From Nereocystis luetkeana (Eukaryota; Sar; Phaeophyceae; Laminariales; Laminariaceae): 64,000 bases of DNA. The stretch covers positions 3,453,359-3,517,358 of the forward strand of contig JARUPZ010000036.1 of NCBI GenBank assembly GCA_031213475.1, read 5' to 3'. The translations under genes and the position numbers were made by a program. Below are positions 21,806 to 33,300 of this stretch, in pieces; position 1 is the first letter of the stretch, and each line of letters begins with the position of its first letter. Below the pieces are notes generated by a model. That model searched no databases. It saw only the letters and a list, made by a program, of their open reading frames with translations, and was not told the origin of the DNA.

Positions 21806-23399
21806 ACTTTTGGAGCGAGATATAACTGACCTTGGGGCGAGATATAACTGACCGACGAGGCTTCTTGTTGTAAGGATCTACCCAACAAGACACGCCTTGT
21901 CGCTGGAATACCCCAAAAGCGTTGACTTCGCACACAGAGAGAGGGGGGGCGATCGTTCTTGAGCGCTCGTTTTCTCTTGATACCGACAAACAAGGGTGCT
22001 AAAAGTCAACACAGCAGTTGCATTTTCGGAAGGAGGCTCTCTCGAGCAGGCAGGGAGAGCTTTCCGAAAACGCCTCCTTTGTTCGGTATTGGCAAACCCT
22101 CATGCTCTGGAAAAATCGGGCGCTGAAAAAACGATCGATATCAGCGTTCTGTGCGGCACCATCATTCATCTGGGAGATATGATACCTACCCTAGGCCATG
22201 GGCCGTGGGATTGTTGGTCGGCTTGCGGTTCCAGTTTTTCTCAAGGTCAGCTTTTTAGGTGGAGGCATGCGTCTATATCATAGCAGGGATGCGTGTTACG
22301 CGACACATACATACACGTTCGTTCGCGTTCGCATACACAATGGACAATGATGTTTGTTAGCCAAAAAACAAAAAAATGCGTTCTTTCTTCATGACCCCTG
22401 CTGGAGGAACAAGACTCCATATCTTGTGGAAACCCATTTTGTCTTAGATTTTTGGGCGCGCTAACTGTTGAAAAAAAGTTTCGCGGGTGACGTTTGTGGG
22501 CGACCCCCGACGTTTGCACTTTTTTTAAGCCGCAGCACGTATTTTTTCCTTGCCCCTCTCGCGCAACAATTTTCGTGCATCCACTCTCCTCTACTCGGGT
22601 GCTCTTCCCGGTTTCTTGTGGCCCCTTTCAGTTTTCCTATTTGTTTTGCCGTATTTTCCCGGGCATTCTTCGGGAAGCCTTTTCGACTCCGGGACGATAT
22701 CCCGCCGGACTCAGCTACCCCGGGACCAGACGGCACTATTTGTACGGGATGCTGCCACCACGGGACGCGTTTGTGCGGGAACGAGATTTTTACGTATTTT
22801 CCGTGGCGCGGGAGCGGGATATTATAAATTTTGTGCGGGGGACGCGTTTGTGCGCGAGCGGGATTTCACATTCATCACGAGATCGCGGGATTTCAGGCTG
22901 GCTTCGAACTGCTGTGTGGTGCACCGGATGACGTCACACACACCCCAATAGAAAACGTGACCTAAGTTCGTCCGTCGTGTGTGTTAGCGGGGAGCTGTAG
23001 CAGCTGCCCGCAAGTGAAGTGGAAAACGTCCAGTTGGGGTTGTTGTTGTCGTTGTTGTTTTCTTGGTTCAGCTTTTTTGTGCGGGATGTGTGTTGTTTCA
23101 TTTCCCCCCCCCAGCCGTCCTTCTATTTTCATTTCTTTTTTCTTTTTTCTTTTTCATTTGGTTCTTTATTCCTTCGTTTCACCTCGTTTCTTTTTTTCGT
23201 TGTTATAAACGTGTCTTTTACTAAGAGCAGCAGCACTTTCCTTTTTCTTTTTTTTTTTTCTTTTCAAGGTTCTTTTTTCTTTTTGTTTCAGATTTTTTTT
23301 TTTTGTTTCATTGTGTCTTTTGCTCTTATTTTTCCGGTCTTGCTTGTGTTGTTGTGTTCTCGTACCCGGTACGCTGACACTTCACTTGCTTGACACTTG
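21806..23399. other. Unrecognised sequence, T-rich at the right
   Basis: Contains an imperfect inverted repeat near 22022-22075 (TTTTCGGAAGGAGGC and its partner). From 23100 it becomes pyrimidine-rich. No protein or RNA family is recognised. Confidence 0.4.
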
Positions 23400-23600
23400 A
23401 ATTTGTGATTCAGTTTTATTTTTGGTCTTCCTCTGTCTCACAGCAGTCTGTGACCACAGAATCAGCATGTCTCTAGGGTAGGGAATCAAGACGGACACTG
23501 GGTGTACTGATGAAGCTTGGTAGAACGGACGATTTAATATGAAGACAGCAACAACAACAACAAGGTGTCTGGTTTTGTGTCCGGCGTAATTATGTTCTTC
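23400..23600 (-). repeat. Repeat D, copy 4 (degenerate)
   Basis: On the minus strand: TAAATCGTCCGTTCTACCA, CAGTGTCCGTCTTGATTCC, TCTGTGGTCACAGACTGC. Confidence 0.6.
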
Positions 23601-24079
23601 ACATTGACCCGCTATTTCTATCTTGCCCACCACCGGCATCCAGCTCGCCAGCGCCAGCGCTGATGCTCCATCTACAGCAGCACTACAGACACAAGCTCTG
23701 CGGCCACAAAATGCTGCGGGATGCACACGTCTTCCAGCCCTCAGCACTCCAGCACGTTTGCAATTTATTTCGTTGGCTCGTACTCGTAACCTCATCAAAT
23801 TTGCCATGCAAGCCCTCTGCCTCGTAAGGCGTGACCACCGAGCTCGTATGCATATATATATATATCCCTCTCAGGACGAAGGACTCATCAGCATGGACGT
23901 TGGGTAGGTGTGATGGATGTCGCGTGTGTACACACACGCACGATATTCAACGCAAGTCGACGAGGGGAAAAAACGCCGCACTCCTCTTGCGATAAAAAAA
24001 CGAAGGCGTATCGAAGTCGGGGGGGCGGGGGCGAGGGCGCGGGGGGGGGGGGGGGGTCCTCACGTCATGCATGACCGTA

Positions 24080-24184
24080 ATACGGGGGTCCATAGTAAAT
24101 AGGACCTACCATACACACAAAAATCTATGTATTTCCCTAGTTCTCCTCACAATATTTGGTCCTATTTCCTACGACCCCCCGTAA
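24080..24184 (-). mobile_element. MITE M1 copy 15
   Basis: ATACGGGGGTCCATAGTAAA to CTACGACCCCCCGTAA. Confidence 0.85.
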
Positions 24185-24327
24185 TAGTAGTAAGACTAAA
24201 AGAGGGGGGGAGGAGGGATAAGTGCCTGCTATGCGACCCTTACCTGGGGGGTCTGAGCTACGACACTGCGAAGCTTCGTAGATAAATCGGGGCGAAGATG
24301 ACACTAGAAAACATTGTAAGTGCAACC

Positions 24328-24714
24328 CAATGGTGTTCCAACGATGATAAGGCGTGCCTACTTGGGCAGAGTTCCTGGGTTTGTGGGAAGCCCCGGGCAG
24401 AGTCAGAAACGTTTTGGCCAGAAAAAAAGCCCCCCTTATCGCAGCACGCGTCACCCAATCCAATGGTGTTCCAACGATAATAAGGCGTGCCTAATTGGGC
24501 AGAGTTCCTGGGTTTGGGAAGCCCCGGCAGAGTCAGAAACATTAGGCCAGAAAAAAAAAACCCTTATCGCAGCACGCGTCACCAAATCCATTGGTGTTCC
24601 AACGATGAAGGCGTGCCTAATTGGGCAGAGTTCCTGGGTTTGAGAAGCCCCGGCAGAGTCAGAAACGTTTTGTCCAGAAAAAAAAAAAACCCTTATCGCA
24701 GCACGCGTCACCAA
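24328..24714. repeat. ~130-bp tandem repeat, three units
   Basis: Units start CCAATGGTGTTCCAACGAT at about 24328, 24461 and 24588. They end ATCGCAGCACGCGTCACC and contain a poly-A stretch that varies in length. Confidence 0.9.
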
Positions 24715-24894
24715 ACGTCGTGCAATAGTAGGTGGAGTAAATCTGGAGGACTGTGAGGGCATCGAGTTGGCTGGCAATAGGTCGCCGACTAGTCACTAGT
24801 CGGCCAAAGGCAACCGGTATGTACCGGGTACGTACTTATTAATAGGTGTATAATATGCTCAGGTAGATATATACCAGGGTACCTGGTATATATT

Positions 24895-25220
24895 TATTTA
24901 TATTTATTCTTTTTTTCAACATCACTTTTGATTTCCAGCCTTACTCGTGGGAGGTTTTTACCCTCAACGAGCTTCTGGACAAGCCGTGGTCACAGGTGTC
25001 CACCCTTCTCCCCCCCGGTACGTGCCTTGATTTTTTGTCGCGCATAGGGTTCAGCATTCCCACTGCTCGTCGATTTTCATCGAATGTAGCCAACTCACGC
25101 TCTCGCGCTTTCCGCTAATCAATTTCTTTTTTTGCAAGAAAAAAGCCACGAGCATGCACTCGGCGAGACTTGAACCCACGAAATTGATCTTGATAGGCAC
25201 GCGGACCACCTACCAAGCCA
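24895..25220 (-). mobile_element. SINE-A, near full length
   Basis: Very similar to the 19.4-kb copy. The head (complement of about 25155-25220) keeps the B-box GGTTCAAGTCT and stops six bases short at TGGCTTGGTA. Confidence 0.85.
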
Positions 25221-25251
25221 CGACACGTATTTATTGTATACCAGGTAGTTA

Positions 25252-25356
25252 TTACGGGGGACCATAGTTAATAGGACCAAATATTGTTAGTAGAAATTGT
25301 TAAATATATAGGTTTTTATCTGCACCATAGGTCCTATTAACTATGGTTCCCCGTAA
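25252..25356 (+). mobile_element. MITE M1 copy 16
   Basis: TTACGGGGGACCATAGTTAA to CTATGGTTCCCCGTAA with TA on both sides. It lies 5 bp from a TACCAGGTA. Confidence 0.9.
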
Positions 25357-25419
25357 TAGTTGCGCCCGGGATTTTTGCGGAGATGTGCGTCCGTCGTTGG
25401 GCTCCACGTGTGTTTGCGC

Positions 25420-25585
25420 GTGCCCTTCACACTAAGAAACCGTTCTTTCTGTCAGACCCGTCGACATCCAGCACAACCAATGCCAGTGCCGAACCTTCAT
25501 TTCTATTTCGTAGAGAGAAACAAGCTCTGTGGTCACGAAACTAGGACGCAGATATACTACATCGTGTGTGCTGATTGACAGAAAC
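25420..25585 (+). repeat. Repeat D, copy 5
   Basis: ACCGTTCTTTCTGTCAGACC, GTCGACATCCAGCACAACCA, then AAGCTCTGTGGTCACGAAAC. Confidence 0.7.
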
Positions 25586-25906
25586 GGCTATCTCAGGGAG
25601 TTGGCTCACTTTCGCCACCCATCAACGGTCGATGGCCCCTTTATGGCAGCGCCGGTACGACATGCGCACACCAACGATATCGGCACTACTCCACGCACCG
25701 TCACTCCACGCTGGCTAAATCTCACCTGTACTATAAACACACGACATCACAGGCACTGTAGCTGGCAGCAGGCACTACTAGTTGCCAACCGACACCTTAG
25801 AGGGACCACCACTGCTGCTGCAACTACCATCAGCAGCAGCTTGTGAAGTCCAGCCAAGGCATGCCTGCATCACAGCCCTACGATAGTAATCTGCAGTAAC
25901 ATACTA

Positions 25907-26014
25907 TTGCGAGGGACCACAGTAAATAGGACCAAATATTGATAGTAAAAATAGCGAAACATAAAGGTTTTAGGGTGTACCGTAGGTCACACATAATATA
26001 GTAGTCTCCCGCAA
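25907..26014 (+). mobile_element. MITE M1 copy 17 (degenerate right end)
   Basis: TTGCGAGGGACCACAGTAAA at the left, AGTCTCCCGCAA at the right. Confidence 0.75.
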
Positions 26015-26499
26015 TACGCAGAGATAGCATGTTCTGCTGCGAGTGGGTAGCGCAACCCCCGTGGGAACCTGAGAGGCACTGAGGCAAGAATAGGCGATTC
26101 AAGCGGTGACGATTGCAGTAACGGCCGCTGCGTGACTGGGGGGTCATATTCTGTAACATGGTGTCTGGGTTTTGTCATGCAAGGCACGGAGCCGCACGGC
26201 ACGGGCGAAGGATTACCCAACTACCACTATTAATAGTAGTACTGCTGAGCGCTCACCTGTAGGTGGTCGGTGGCACCTACCAGGTATAACGTTAGCATCG
26301 TTTGGGTCGCTGTTTCGGCGTCCCCCCAAAAAAAAGGTTCATACCGGTACATACCAAGAGGTAGGTATAATTTATCATGTATTACCTTCGGTATGAAAGG
26401 GAGCATCTGCAAACCCAGCATCGCTGGCTTTAGCTTTTCGTGCGGTGGACGCCGTGATCGTCATTGACTCTCTATTATACCAGGTACATGGAGAGTACA

Positions 26500-26800
26500 T
26501 CTATACGGTGTGTGTGTTCTTCACATTTAACCGTTCTTTCTACCCGTCGACATCCAGCACAACCAGTGTCCGTGCCGATTCTTTAATCCCAGAAGAGATA
26601 CAAGTTACCAGGTATGTGGTAACGAAGCTACGCCACAGAGATACTACGTTGCCACGTACCAGTATGCAGTAAGCACAGCAGTGGGCAATGCAATGCCATG
26701 TCATTATACTATTATAGATACCTGGTACGACAGGCACGACATACACATTATATGAAATAGAGAAACGAAAGGAAACAATCAAAGAGAAAACAAAAAACAA
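26500..26800 (+). repeat. Repeat D, copy 6, with two CCWGG insertions
   Basis: Closest to the 42.9-kb copy. Where that copy reads AAGTTATGTGG, this one reads AAGTTACCAGGTATGTGG (26606). Where that one reads GGATACGACAGG, this one reads AGATACCTGGTACGACAGG (26719). Confidence 0.85.
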
Positions 26801-26879
26801 AGGTGCATAGTATTAATAGTACCCAAGGGGTTAATGTTATACACACGTAACAGCAGTAGTGCTCGTAGTTTATAGCATG

Positions 26880-27060
26880 TCCTGTGCCTGGAATGCCGGC
26901 ATAATGGGATGTTTGCGCATATCGAACAGATCATCGATCCCCCCTTCATGATCTCTACCTGTGAGTAGAACCTTCAGGGCAGATAGATAGACCCCTGGTC
27001 TGCGTGATCTGTATGATCTAGCTCATCTTGCCGGGTGGGAGCCGTTCAACCTGCACGGCC
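26880..27060. repeat. Repeat E, copy 2
   Basis: GATCATCGATCC, GATAGATAGACCCCTGG and CTGCGTGATCTGTATGATC phrases as in the copy at 13.2 kb. Confidence 0.4.
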
Positions 27061-27421
27061 TCGTACCGGCACCCCGTATGACACTATCACACTGGGTGAT
27101 AAGATAACGCACCCCCTGGGACGATTTTCAGACCCGGTTTACTCCAAAACGTGGGGGGGGGGGGGCACACCCTTCGAAAATGATGGCTTCGTCAATATTT
27201 CGTCAAGGAGGTTGGTATCTAGACGCATCGCTCGTCGTATTCAGTACACCCTCCCCTTGGTCGAGACTCCCAGCTTTTAAAATCATCTGAGAGGGGGTGT
27301 GTTATCTTTGCCTGTTGTACGGTTGGTATATTGCGCATTTTCTGGGCTGGGCCCGTACGCGCACGGTACATCCATGTAGATTCTGCACAACATCTCGTAA
27401 CGACAGACGAGAATCTACTCT

Positions 27422-27646
27422 TTACGGCGGACCGTGGTAAATGGAACCAAACATTGTTATTAATATTACAGGGGACCATAGTTAACAGGACCTATGGTAT
27501 GCATACAAACCTATATATATATATATAACCATTTTTACTAACAATATTTGGTCCTATTAACTATGGTCCCCCGTAATAGTAAAAATACAGAAGTATACAG
27601 GATTTTTGTGTCTACCGTAGGTCCTTTTTACTATGTTCCCCCGTAA
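27422..27646 (+). mobile_element. MITE M1 (outer) split by a second M1
   Basis: The left piece (TTACGGCGGACC to ACATTGTTA) and right piece (GTAAAAATACAG to GTTCCCCCGTAA) flank a complete M1. Confidence 0.85.
27466..27576 (-). mobile_element. MITE M1 (inner, nested)
   Basis: TTACAGGGGACCATAGTTAA to CTATGGTCCCCCGTAA. Its orientation is opposite to its host, unlike the nested pair at 4.1 kb, so the two nestings are independent. Confidence 0.85.
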
Positions 27647-27654
27647 TATCGGTA

Positions 27655-27730
27655 CTACTTTAGTAGATGATCGACTGCCGTAGAGAGATAGATCATGATC
27701 TGCCCGCGACCTGTGGATGTTTTTGGATCT
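27655..27730. repeat. Repeat E fragment
   Basis: TAGTAGATGATCGACTGCC, AGATAGATCATGATCTGCC. Confidence 0.4.
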
Positions 27731-28447
27731 AAAAGAATCGGACCGACAGGGAAGAGGGCAGGGCGGATTGTCACAGAAACGGCTTGGATAGCAAAAGGAT
27801 AGCAAAAGAGGCACATGCACCGCATCAACGGAAACCGAAGGCGCGCACGCGCGAGCGCCATCCGGCTGAACTATTAATACTACGAAAGAATCCAGGGTAC
27901 CAGGTAAGAATGCAGAATGCGCACGAGCCACATTTGCACTACAAGTACGAAACAAATGAGTTTCGTACGCCTGTCCCCCTGTCCCCTGTCCCTGCCCGCA
28001 TGTTTCCTGTGCCAAAAGAGCAAAATTTCGCAATTTGTTTTTTGCGTTATTTTGTTTAGCTCGAATCATATGTACCCGCAGAATATATATTTGGCAATAG
28101 TATTGAGGCAATACAGGCAGTTTGAAGGGCCCAGCCAGGTCCGAGTGGGATCGGGGCGCCGAGGGGGGGGGAGGGGGGGGGAAGCAGGGCGTTGTAGAGG
28201 CAAAGTTCTTGTGCCCTGTTTATAGTGTAGCTAAGCGTGTGTGTTTTACTTGATTTTAGAGGACACCGTTTGTGTTTGGGTCCAGTAACGCAGCAGAAGG
28301 CGGGCTTATATCGTACGTAAAAAAAACCCGGACACCATTGATTGATCATTGCCCTGTTGATCTTACTTCGAAGTATGATACCGTATACCCTGGTACCTGG
28401 TATATCTCGTATTTACAACCCGTTATTTATTAATAACAGCGAGCGCT

Positions 28448-28492
28448 ATTGTTGTTGTTGTTATTGTTGTTGTTGTTGTTGTTGTTGTTGTG
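28448..28492. repeat. (GTT)n microsatellite
   Basis: Fourteen or so TTG units with one TTA. Confidence 0.9.
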
Positions 28493-28927
28493 GCTGCAGC
28501 TGCCGTTGTTGGTTGCTGCTGTTGTGGTTGAAGTCGCCTCCACCGCATCATGTCGGCGTGCGGACTGCTGATGTACACACGGGGCGGCGCCGCAAAATCG
28601 CAGCAAAAAAAAGCGGGGAAGACGCACACAAAGACAAGAAGCAAGTAGCAGTGCTGGAAGCCGCGAGAATCATTAAATAGAAGAAGAAGAGCATGAATAA
28701 TAATTGCGACCGGCAGGAGACGGCGACAGAAGGACGGAGACACCGAAACAAACAGACGGACAGACATAGGGACATGCCGCGCGCGTATAGACAAGACCTA
28801 CCAGACAGACAGAGAGACATTCATTGCAGACGGCCAGTGCCATACTGTACCTGGTATGTACGTACGGGCATACGGTGGGTGCATGGCAGTGCATACGGTA
28901 CGACACTATACGACGATGATCAAACCT

Positions 28928-28970
<43 letters not shown>
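28928..28970. repeat. (CTG)n microsatellite
   Basis: About fourteen uninterrupted CTG units. Confidence 0.95.
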
Positions 28971-29372
28971 GCGCTTTGATTTGTTTATTGTGTTGCTGTG
29001 GTAGCAGGCAGGTGCTTTGCTTCGTTCGTGTGTTCATACTCATCAGATCACACGACCTTTTCGCAAAACACGAAAGTTGTTCCTTGCTGATTCTTTATTA
29101 TAGTAAGGTTTTTGTGTACTGGTATTAAGTATTAATAGTCTATACCCCTCCCTCTTCCTCGTGTCCGCCCACTTGTTCTTTCGCAAACCGCAGGACCATA
29201 CATTATCGTACATACAACAAACAAACGAAAGAACTACTTTTATTAACACTGCTGTAATATAGAAAAGAAAAGATAGAAAGAGGCTGATAATTTTTGGAAA
29301 ACTAAGAAACAAAAACGGCGGTGACTTGTTGCTGTCGCTTGTGCGACTCGACTGTGCTGCTAGAGAGCTGAC

Positions 29373-29699
29373 CTGCGCCTTGTCTTCCGGGGGCAGCAGC
29401 GCCGGGCCCGAGCGGCTCCACCGATCCCTGACGAATTTTTGCAGCAGCATGCCCGCCATGAGCCTCGTGGGCGTGTCCATGCCATCCGGGCTGGACAATG
29501 CCCCGTCCGGCCCCCTGGCAGCCCCAGCAATCGAAGGGCTTGTTGCTGCAGAAGCAGCGCTACTCGTGGTCGTCGTCGACAGTTTCTTCGCGAGGGCGAC
29601 AGCGAACCCTCGCTGCCCGTTCGCGTAGCTCAGCTGTTCCTCTGCTCCGCGCCTGACCGCGTTGTCGGCGGACAACGCGGCCGTCAGCACTTCCTCCAT
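29373..29699 (-). CDS. Importin-beta family receptor (importin-9-like), first exon only
   Basis: The exon encodes 109 residues starting MEEVLTAALSADNAV. The family carries cargo through the nuclear pore under Ran-GTP control, and this is its N-terminal (IBN-type) HEAT region. Visible matches are the opening helix with AxxxRRGAEEQL (about 13-23) and a second helix with RLMAGMLLQKFVRDRW (about 79-94). A short PPE-K motif follows at 103-107, spaced as in importin-9. A low-complexity S/T/A/G insert (about 41-75) separates them and is unusual. The exon ends at CGCAG|GTCAGC in phase 0. The start has A at -3 and G at +4. No downstream exon was found in the lower 29 kb. Either the next introns are very long or the gene is broken. 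Another karyopherin subfamily is possible. Confidence 0.72.
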
Positions 29700-30125
29700 C
29701 CTAAGCCGACGCAGCGCAACGCAGCAAGGTTGTATGTATGTGGCGCATCCATCTCGGTCCTCTGCTCAAACAAAGGAAAAAGCATCGGTGCGGCGCGATA
29801 TCATCGAAAAACGAACCAGGAAAAAAATGAAAACATAAAAATACAGAACCAATAGTAAAACCAACATGCTTTTGCTCTCTCTGATTGGCCAAGCTGACAG
29901 TCCTGCGTGGCGCACTGTGTTCTGCTCTCTGCTCCTCCTGCTGCTGCCTACTGCTGCTGTTGCGTTGCTGTGTGCGTTGCTGTGTGCGTGTGTGTGTCGC
30001 GATCAGAATCTGCTGTGCTGACGCCCGCGCCGAGCACCCCGAGATCGCGGCTCTGGCACAGCGACAGCAAAGCCGAGCGAGCAACCATGCCGGACCCCGA
30101 GGTACGCCAAAGACGGTTTGCAACG
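29700..30125. promoter_or_regulatory. Shared intergenic region of two divergent genes (candidate bidirectional promoter)
   Basis: About 430 bp separate the importin start (minus) from the protease start (plus), and no repeat lies between them. An inverted CCAAT box (ATTGG, 29884-29888) sits near the middle. A CT-rich, CTG-rich stretch (29925-29990) precedes the protease leader. Promoter function is inferred from position. Confidence 0.5.
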
Positions 30126-30344
30126 ATGGCCAAAACTGCCATGTTCGCGACGGTGCTCGTAGCATCAGCCTCGGGGGGGGTGTCAGCATTCGTTGTTGAT
30201 CCCGGGGGGGGCATGCTGCTAAGGTCGGGGGTTGCAGACCCGCGGGGGGCGGTGGGACGGCCGCAAGGGCGTTTTCAAGAAGGCGTCGGACCTCGCGGGT
30301 ATCTGCCCGGGAGACGGGAGCGCGCAGGATGCTGCGTCAGACTG
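30126..30344 (+). CDS. Protease exon 1: plastid leader
   Basis: Encodes MAKTAMFATVLVASASGG, then VSA|FVVDP, a hydrophobic signal peptide with phenylalanine after the predicted cut. This is the bipartite plastid-entry hallmark in stramenopile algae. A transit-like R/G-rich stretch follows. The donor is CTG|GTGAGT, phase 0. The next exon also starts in phase 0 with an S/A-rich stretch, but this pairing rests on phase and leader logic and not on homology. Confidence 0.78.
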
Positions 30345-33300
30345 GTGAGTTGATGTATCGGCCTGCTTCCTCTATGGGTGTTTTTATGTTCGCTGACGCT
30401 ACGTACGAGTATGATGAGTACCACAGCAGTACGAGTGTCATACGAACCTCGCTTTGAACAAGCGGCGGAGAAAGAGAACAGCAGCTCTGTGGTCGGGCTT
30501 TTCTTTGGGAGTAGGAGAAGACGCGCTCGTCGGGTCGGGTCTGGTCGGGTCGGGTCGGGTCGGGTCTGTTCGGCACACCGAAAACCTGCCGTGTCCTCAG
30601 AGATGGTGCTCGAGTATAACCTCCGCCCCGGTCAAGCGTTGCTCCCGTCTCGTCGTAGGGGTACAGCTGTATAAAGACGAGCAAAGCGAGCACAAGACGT
30701 CGTGTCTACTGCTCGTCCGTACTCCCCCCCCCCTGCCCTCGCCCCCCCTCCCTCCTTCCCTCCCTGCCTATTCACACGTCCACCTCGACGAGAGAACAAC
30801 CAAATACGTATTCGAGTGTAGCGTACTTGCACAGCAGTCGTTTATGGAGCGAGTCGGGGCGTGTTTGCGCGAGGATGGAACCGATTAGGTGAACGGATCT
30901 GAGCCTGACTGCTGAGTGGAGTCGTACAACACAACAGATATTGTGCTCGCTGTACGTTCGTACAGCGGTACAAAAGTAGTACCCTGGTACGAGGTACGGT
31001 CGTACGAGTGATGCGATTTGACCGCTTTGCGCGAGGCATTCTGGCAATAGAGAGGGCGTAAAGCTCTACGCGCATGCCATACAAGTACCATGTCTGCTCT
31101 GGGGAGCATACCCGGTCTTATACACGGTACCCTGTATACCTGAATATATATAATGATACCAGTATGGTATTAATAGCTCAAGGCGCCACCATCAAATATG
31201 GAAGGGCGCATCGTGTGCGGGTTGAGCAGACAGCAAGCAGAACGAACGGAATGGAAGAGATTATCGCCCCCACAAGTACAGCCAGTAGTAGCTCTCAACG
31301 CACGTCCGGGTACTCGCCGCCTCGTCGTACTGCATTCTCGCGTTTGCAATACGATGATGGAACTATCGCATACCTGGTACCTGGTAGAGTACAGCAACAT
31401 CAGTATAAAAGTCTATATTCCTACGACTGCGGGATGGGGAAAACATTTCATATCTTCCCCCCCCCCCCCCCCCCCCCGACCACCGGCCATTGCCCGTGTG
31501 TTGGTGTTGCCGGCGGCAACAGTCCTGTAACACGAATCCAGCTCGAGGGTTGCAGCACAGCAGCAACAGCAGCAACAGCAGCAACCTGTATATGCGCATG
31601 GCGGTAAAGACGTAAAACCTGCCACACGGCACATACATAGGCAGAACGGCAGCAACAGCAGCAACAGCAGCAACAGCAGCAGCAGCAGCAGCGGTACGCA
31701 CACGTTGGCGTCGAGACTCGATATACTTACGTACAGCAGTAGTACTATTACGGGGGACCATAGTAAACAGGACCTGCGGTAGACACTAAAACCTTTATAT
31801 TTACCTATTTTTACTAACAATATTCGGTCTTATTTACTATGCCCCCCCGCAATAGTTTTGGGGTTGGGAGATCCAGTTAGTAGTTTCCTTAACGGTCGGT
31901 CCGTCACAGACAGAGAATGCCGTCTCCCGACATCATTTTTTTTTATGTAGGCTGCTTCGTGTGCAAGCGTCTGGACGTTTCACGTCGCGACGCGAACGGA
32001 AGGAAGAGTGTTTGCCTGTTCGTCACCCGCTTCTTTGAAAACTGAACCGCGGCCGACATAACCAGGAGCGCGTTGCTCCAACGTCCTCGCCCCCTCCGTC
32101 CCAGAACGGATGCGTGGTGAATGGTCTAATGACCAAGCAAGCAACACGCAGATACGCCCCCTCCCCCCCCCCCCCGCCGGCAAGATGGATGCGATCCTAT
32201 TAATACTAAAATAACAGACTCGCACCTTGACGCAAGGATCAACAGGATGTATCCTGACGAATATGATATTAATATACCAGCGCTAGAATTTGCAGAAGTA
32301 TGGAAAGGGAGATCGAAATTAGTAAAACATGTGGAAACAGCAGCCGTGGGCGAGGATAGTCATTCGGGGGGTAAGCCCCGACATTCCCACACCCAAGGGT
32401 CCTTGAAAAACAAAACCAACAGAGTAATAATACAGATTACAGCAGCTAAAAAATACTCCAGGTGTTCAATCAAGTACGACTACTAAGACAGCAGCTAAAA
32501 AATACTATTACGGGGGGTCATAGTTAATAGGACCTATGGTATACATAAAAACCTACCCTGGTATATAGTTAGCGATTTTTAGTATCAACATTTGGTCCTA
32601 TTAACTATGGTCCCCCGTAAATATTAATAGTGGTCTAGTGCCACGAGTATTGCAGTACCCAGGTATTCAAAGAGCAGAACTGAGAATTTATTTCCACCCA
32701 CTTTTAATATCAAATCAATACACGAGAAAGTTGAAACGGCAATGTAAAGTAAAAAGGAACTTTACAGAAAAGGAGGTTGTCAGCAAATAGTTGATACCTG
32801 GTACCTGGTAGAGCTGTATGGGAGAAAGTGGGTAGCGTAGTGGAGAAACCATGGAAGAATACTGGAGGAAACCAAGAAGAGATGATGCCCGCAGATAAGT
32901 CTTGGCATGCACAAGACAGAAGTAGAAGAAAACATAGAAAGAATGGAAAGGCTGGCCGTGATAAGCAAGGTGAAATCGGAGGAACAACTTGGAGGTAAGC
33001 GGGAGGTCAACCCCTTTAGAGCCGCAGTCCCCTTTTGGGGACAAACTACTTGAAATTTGACTGGTCTGTCCCCAAAATGGGACTGCGGTTCTAAAGAGGT
33101 TGAGCGTAGGGATAGGAATGGAAATATGTCTGCACGGGCTAATGGACTTCGTGAGAACGCCGAAACTGCGATTTCGTGTCGGGGACCTGGACCTGCCATA
33201 AACAAGAATGAGGAAGTACACGCACAGATATGCCCGTGTGGGAAGGAGAGTATAACTCATGTAGTAGGAGAACGTTTTTTTGCACAAGGAGGAACGGGAT

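Noticed and set aside
29043-29372. Continuation of the importin frame past its donor
   Set aside because: The family match stops exactly at CGCAG|GTCAGC. The residues beyond are unlike any importin and end in an AT-rich run.
29907-30086. Earlier start for the protease (ATG at 29907)
   Set aside because: The upstream codons are a cysteine-rich translation of CTG/GTGTGC repeats and would bury the signal peptide.
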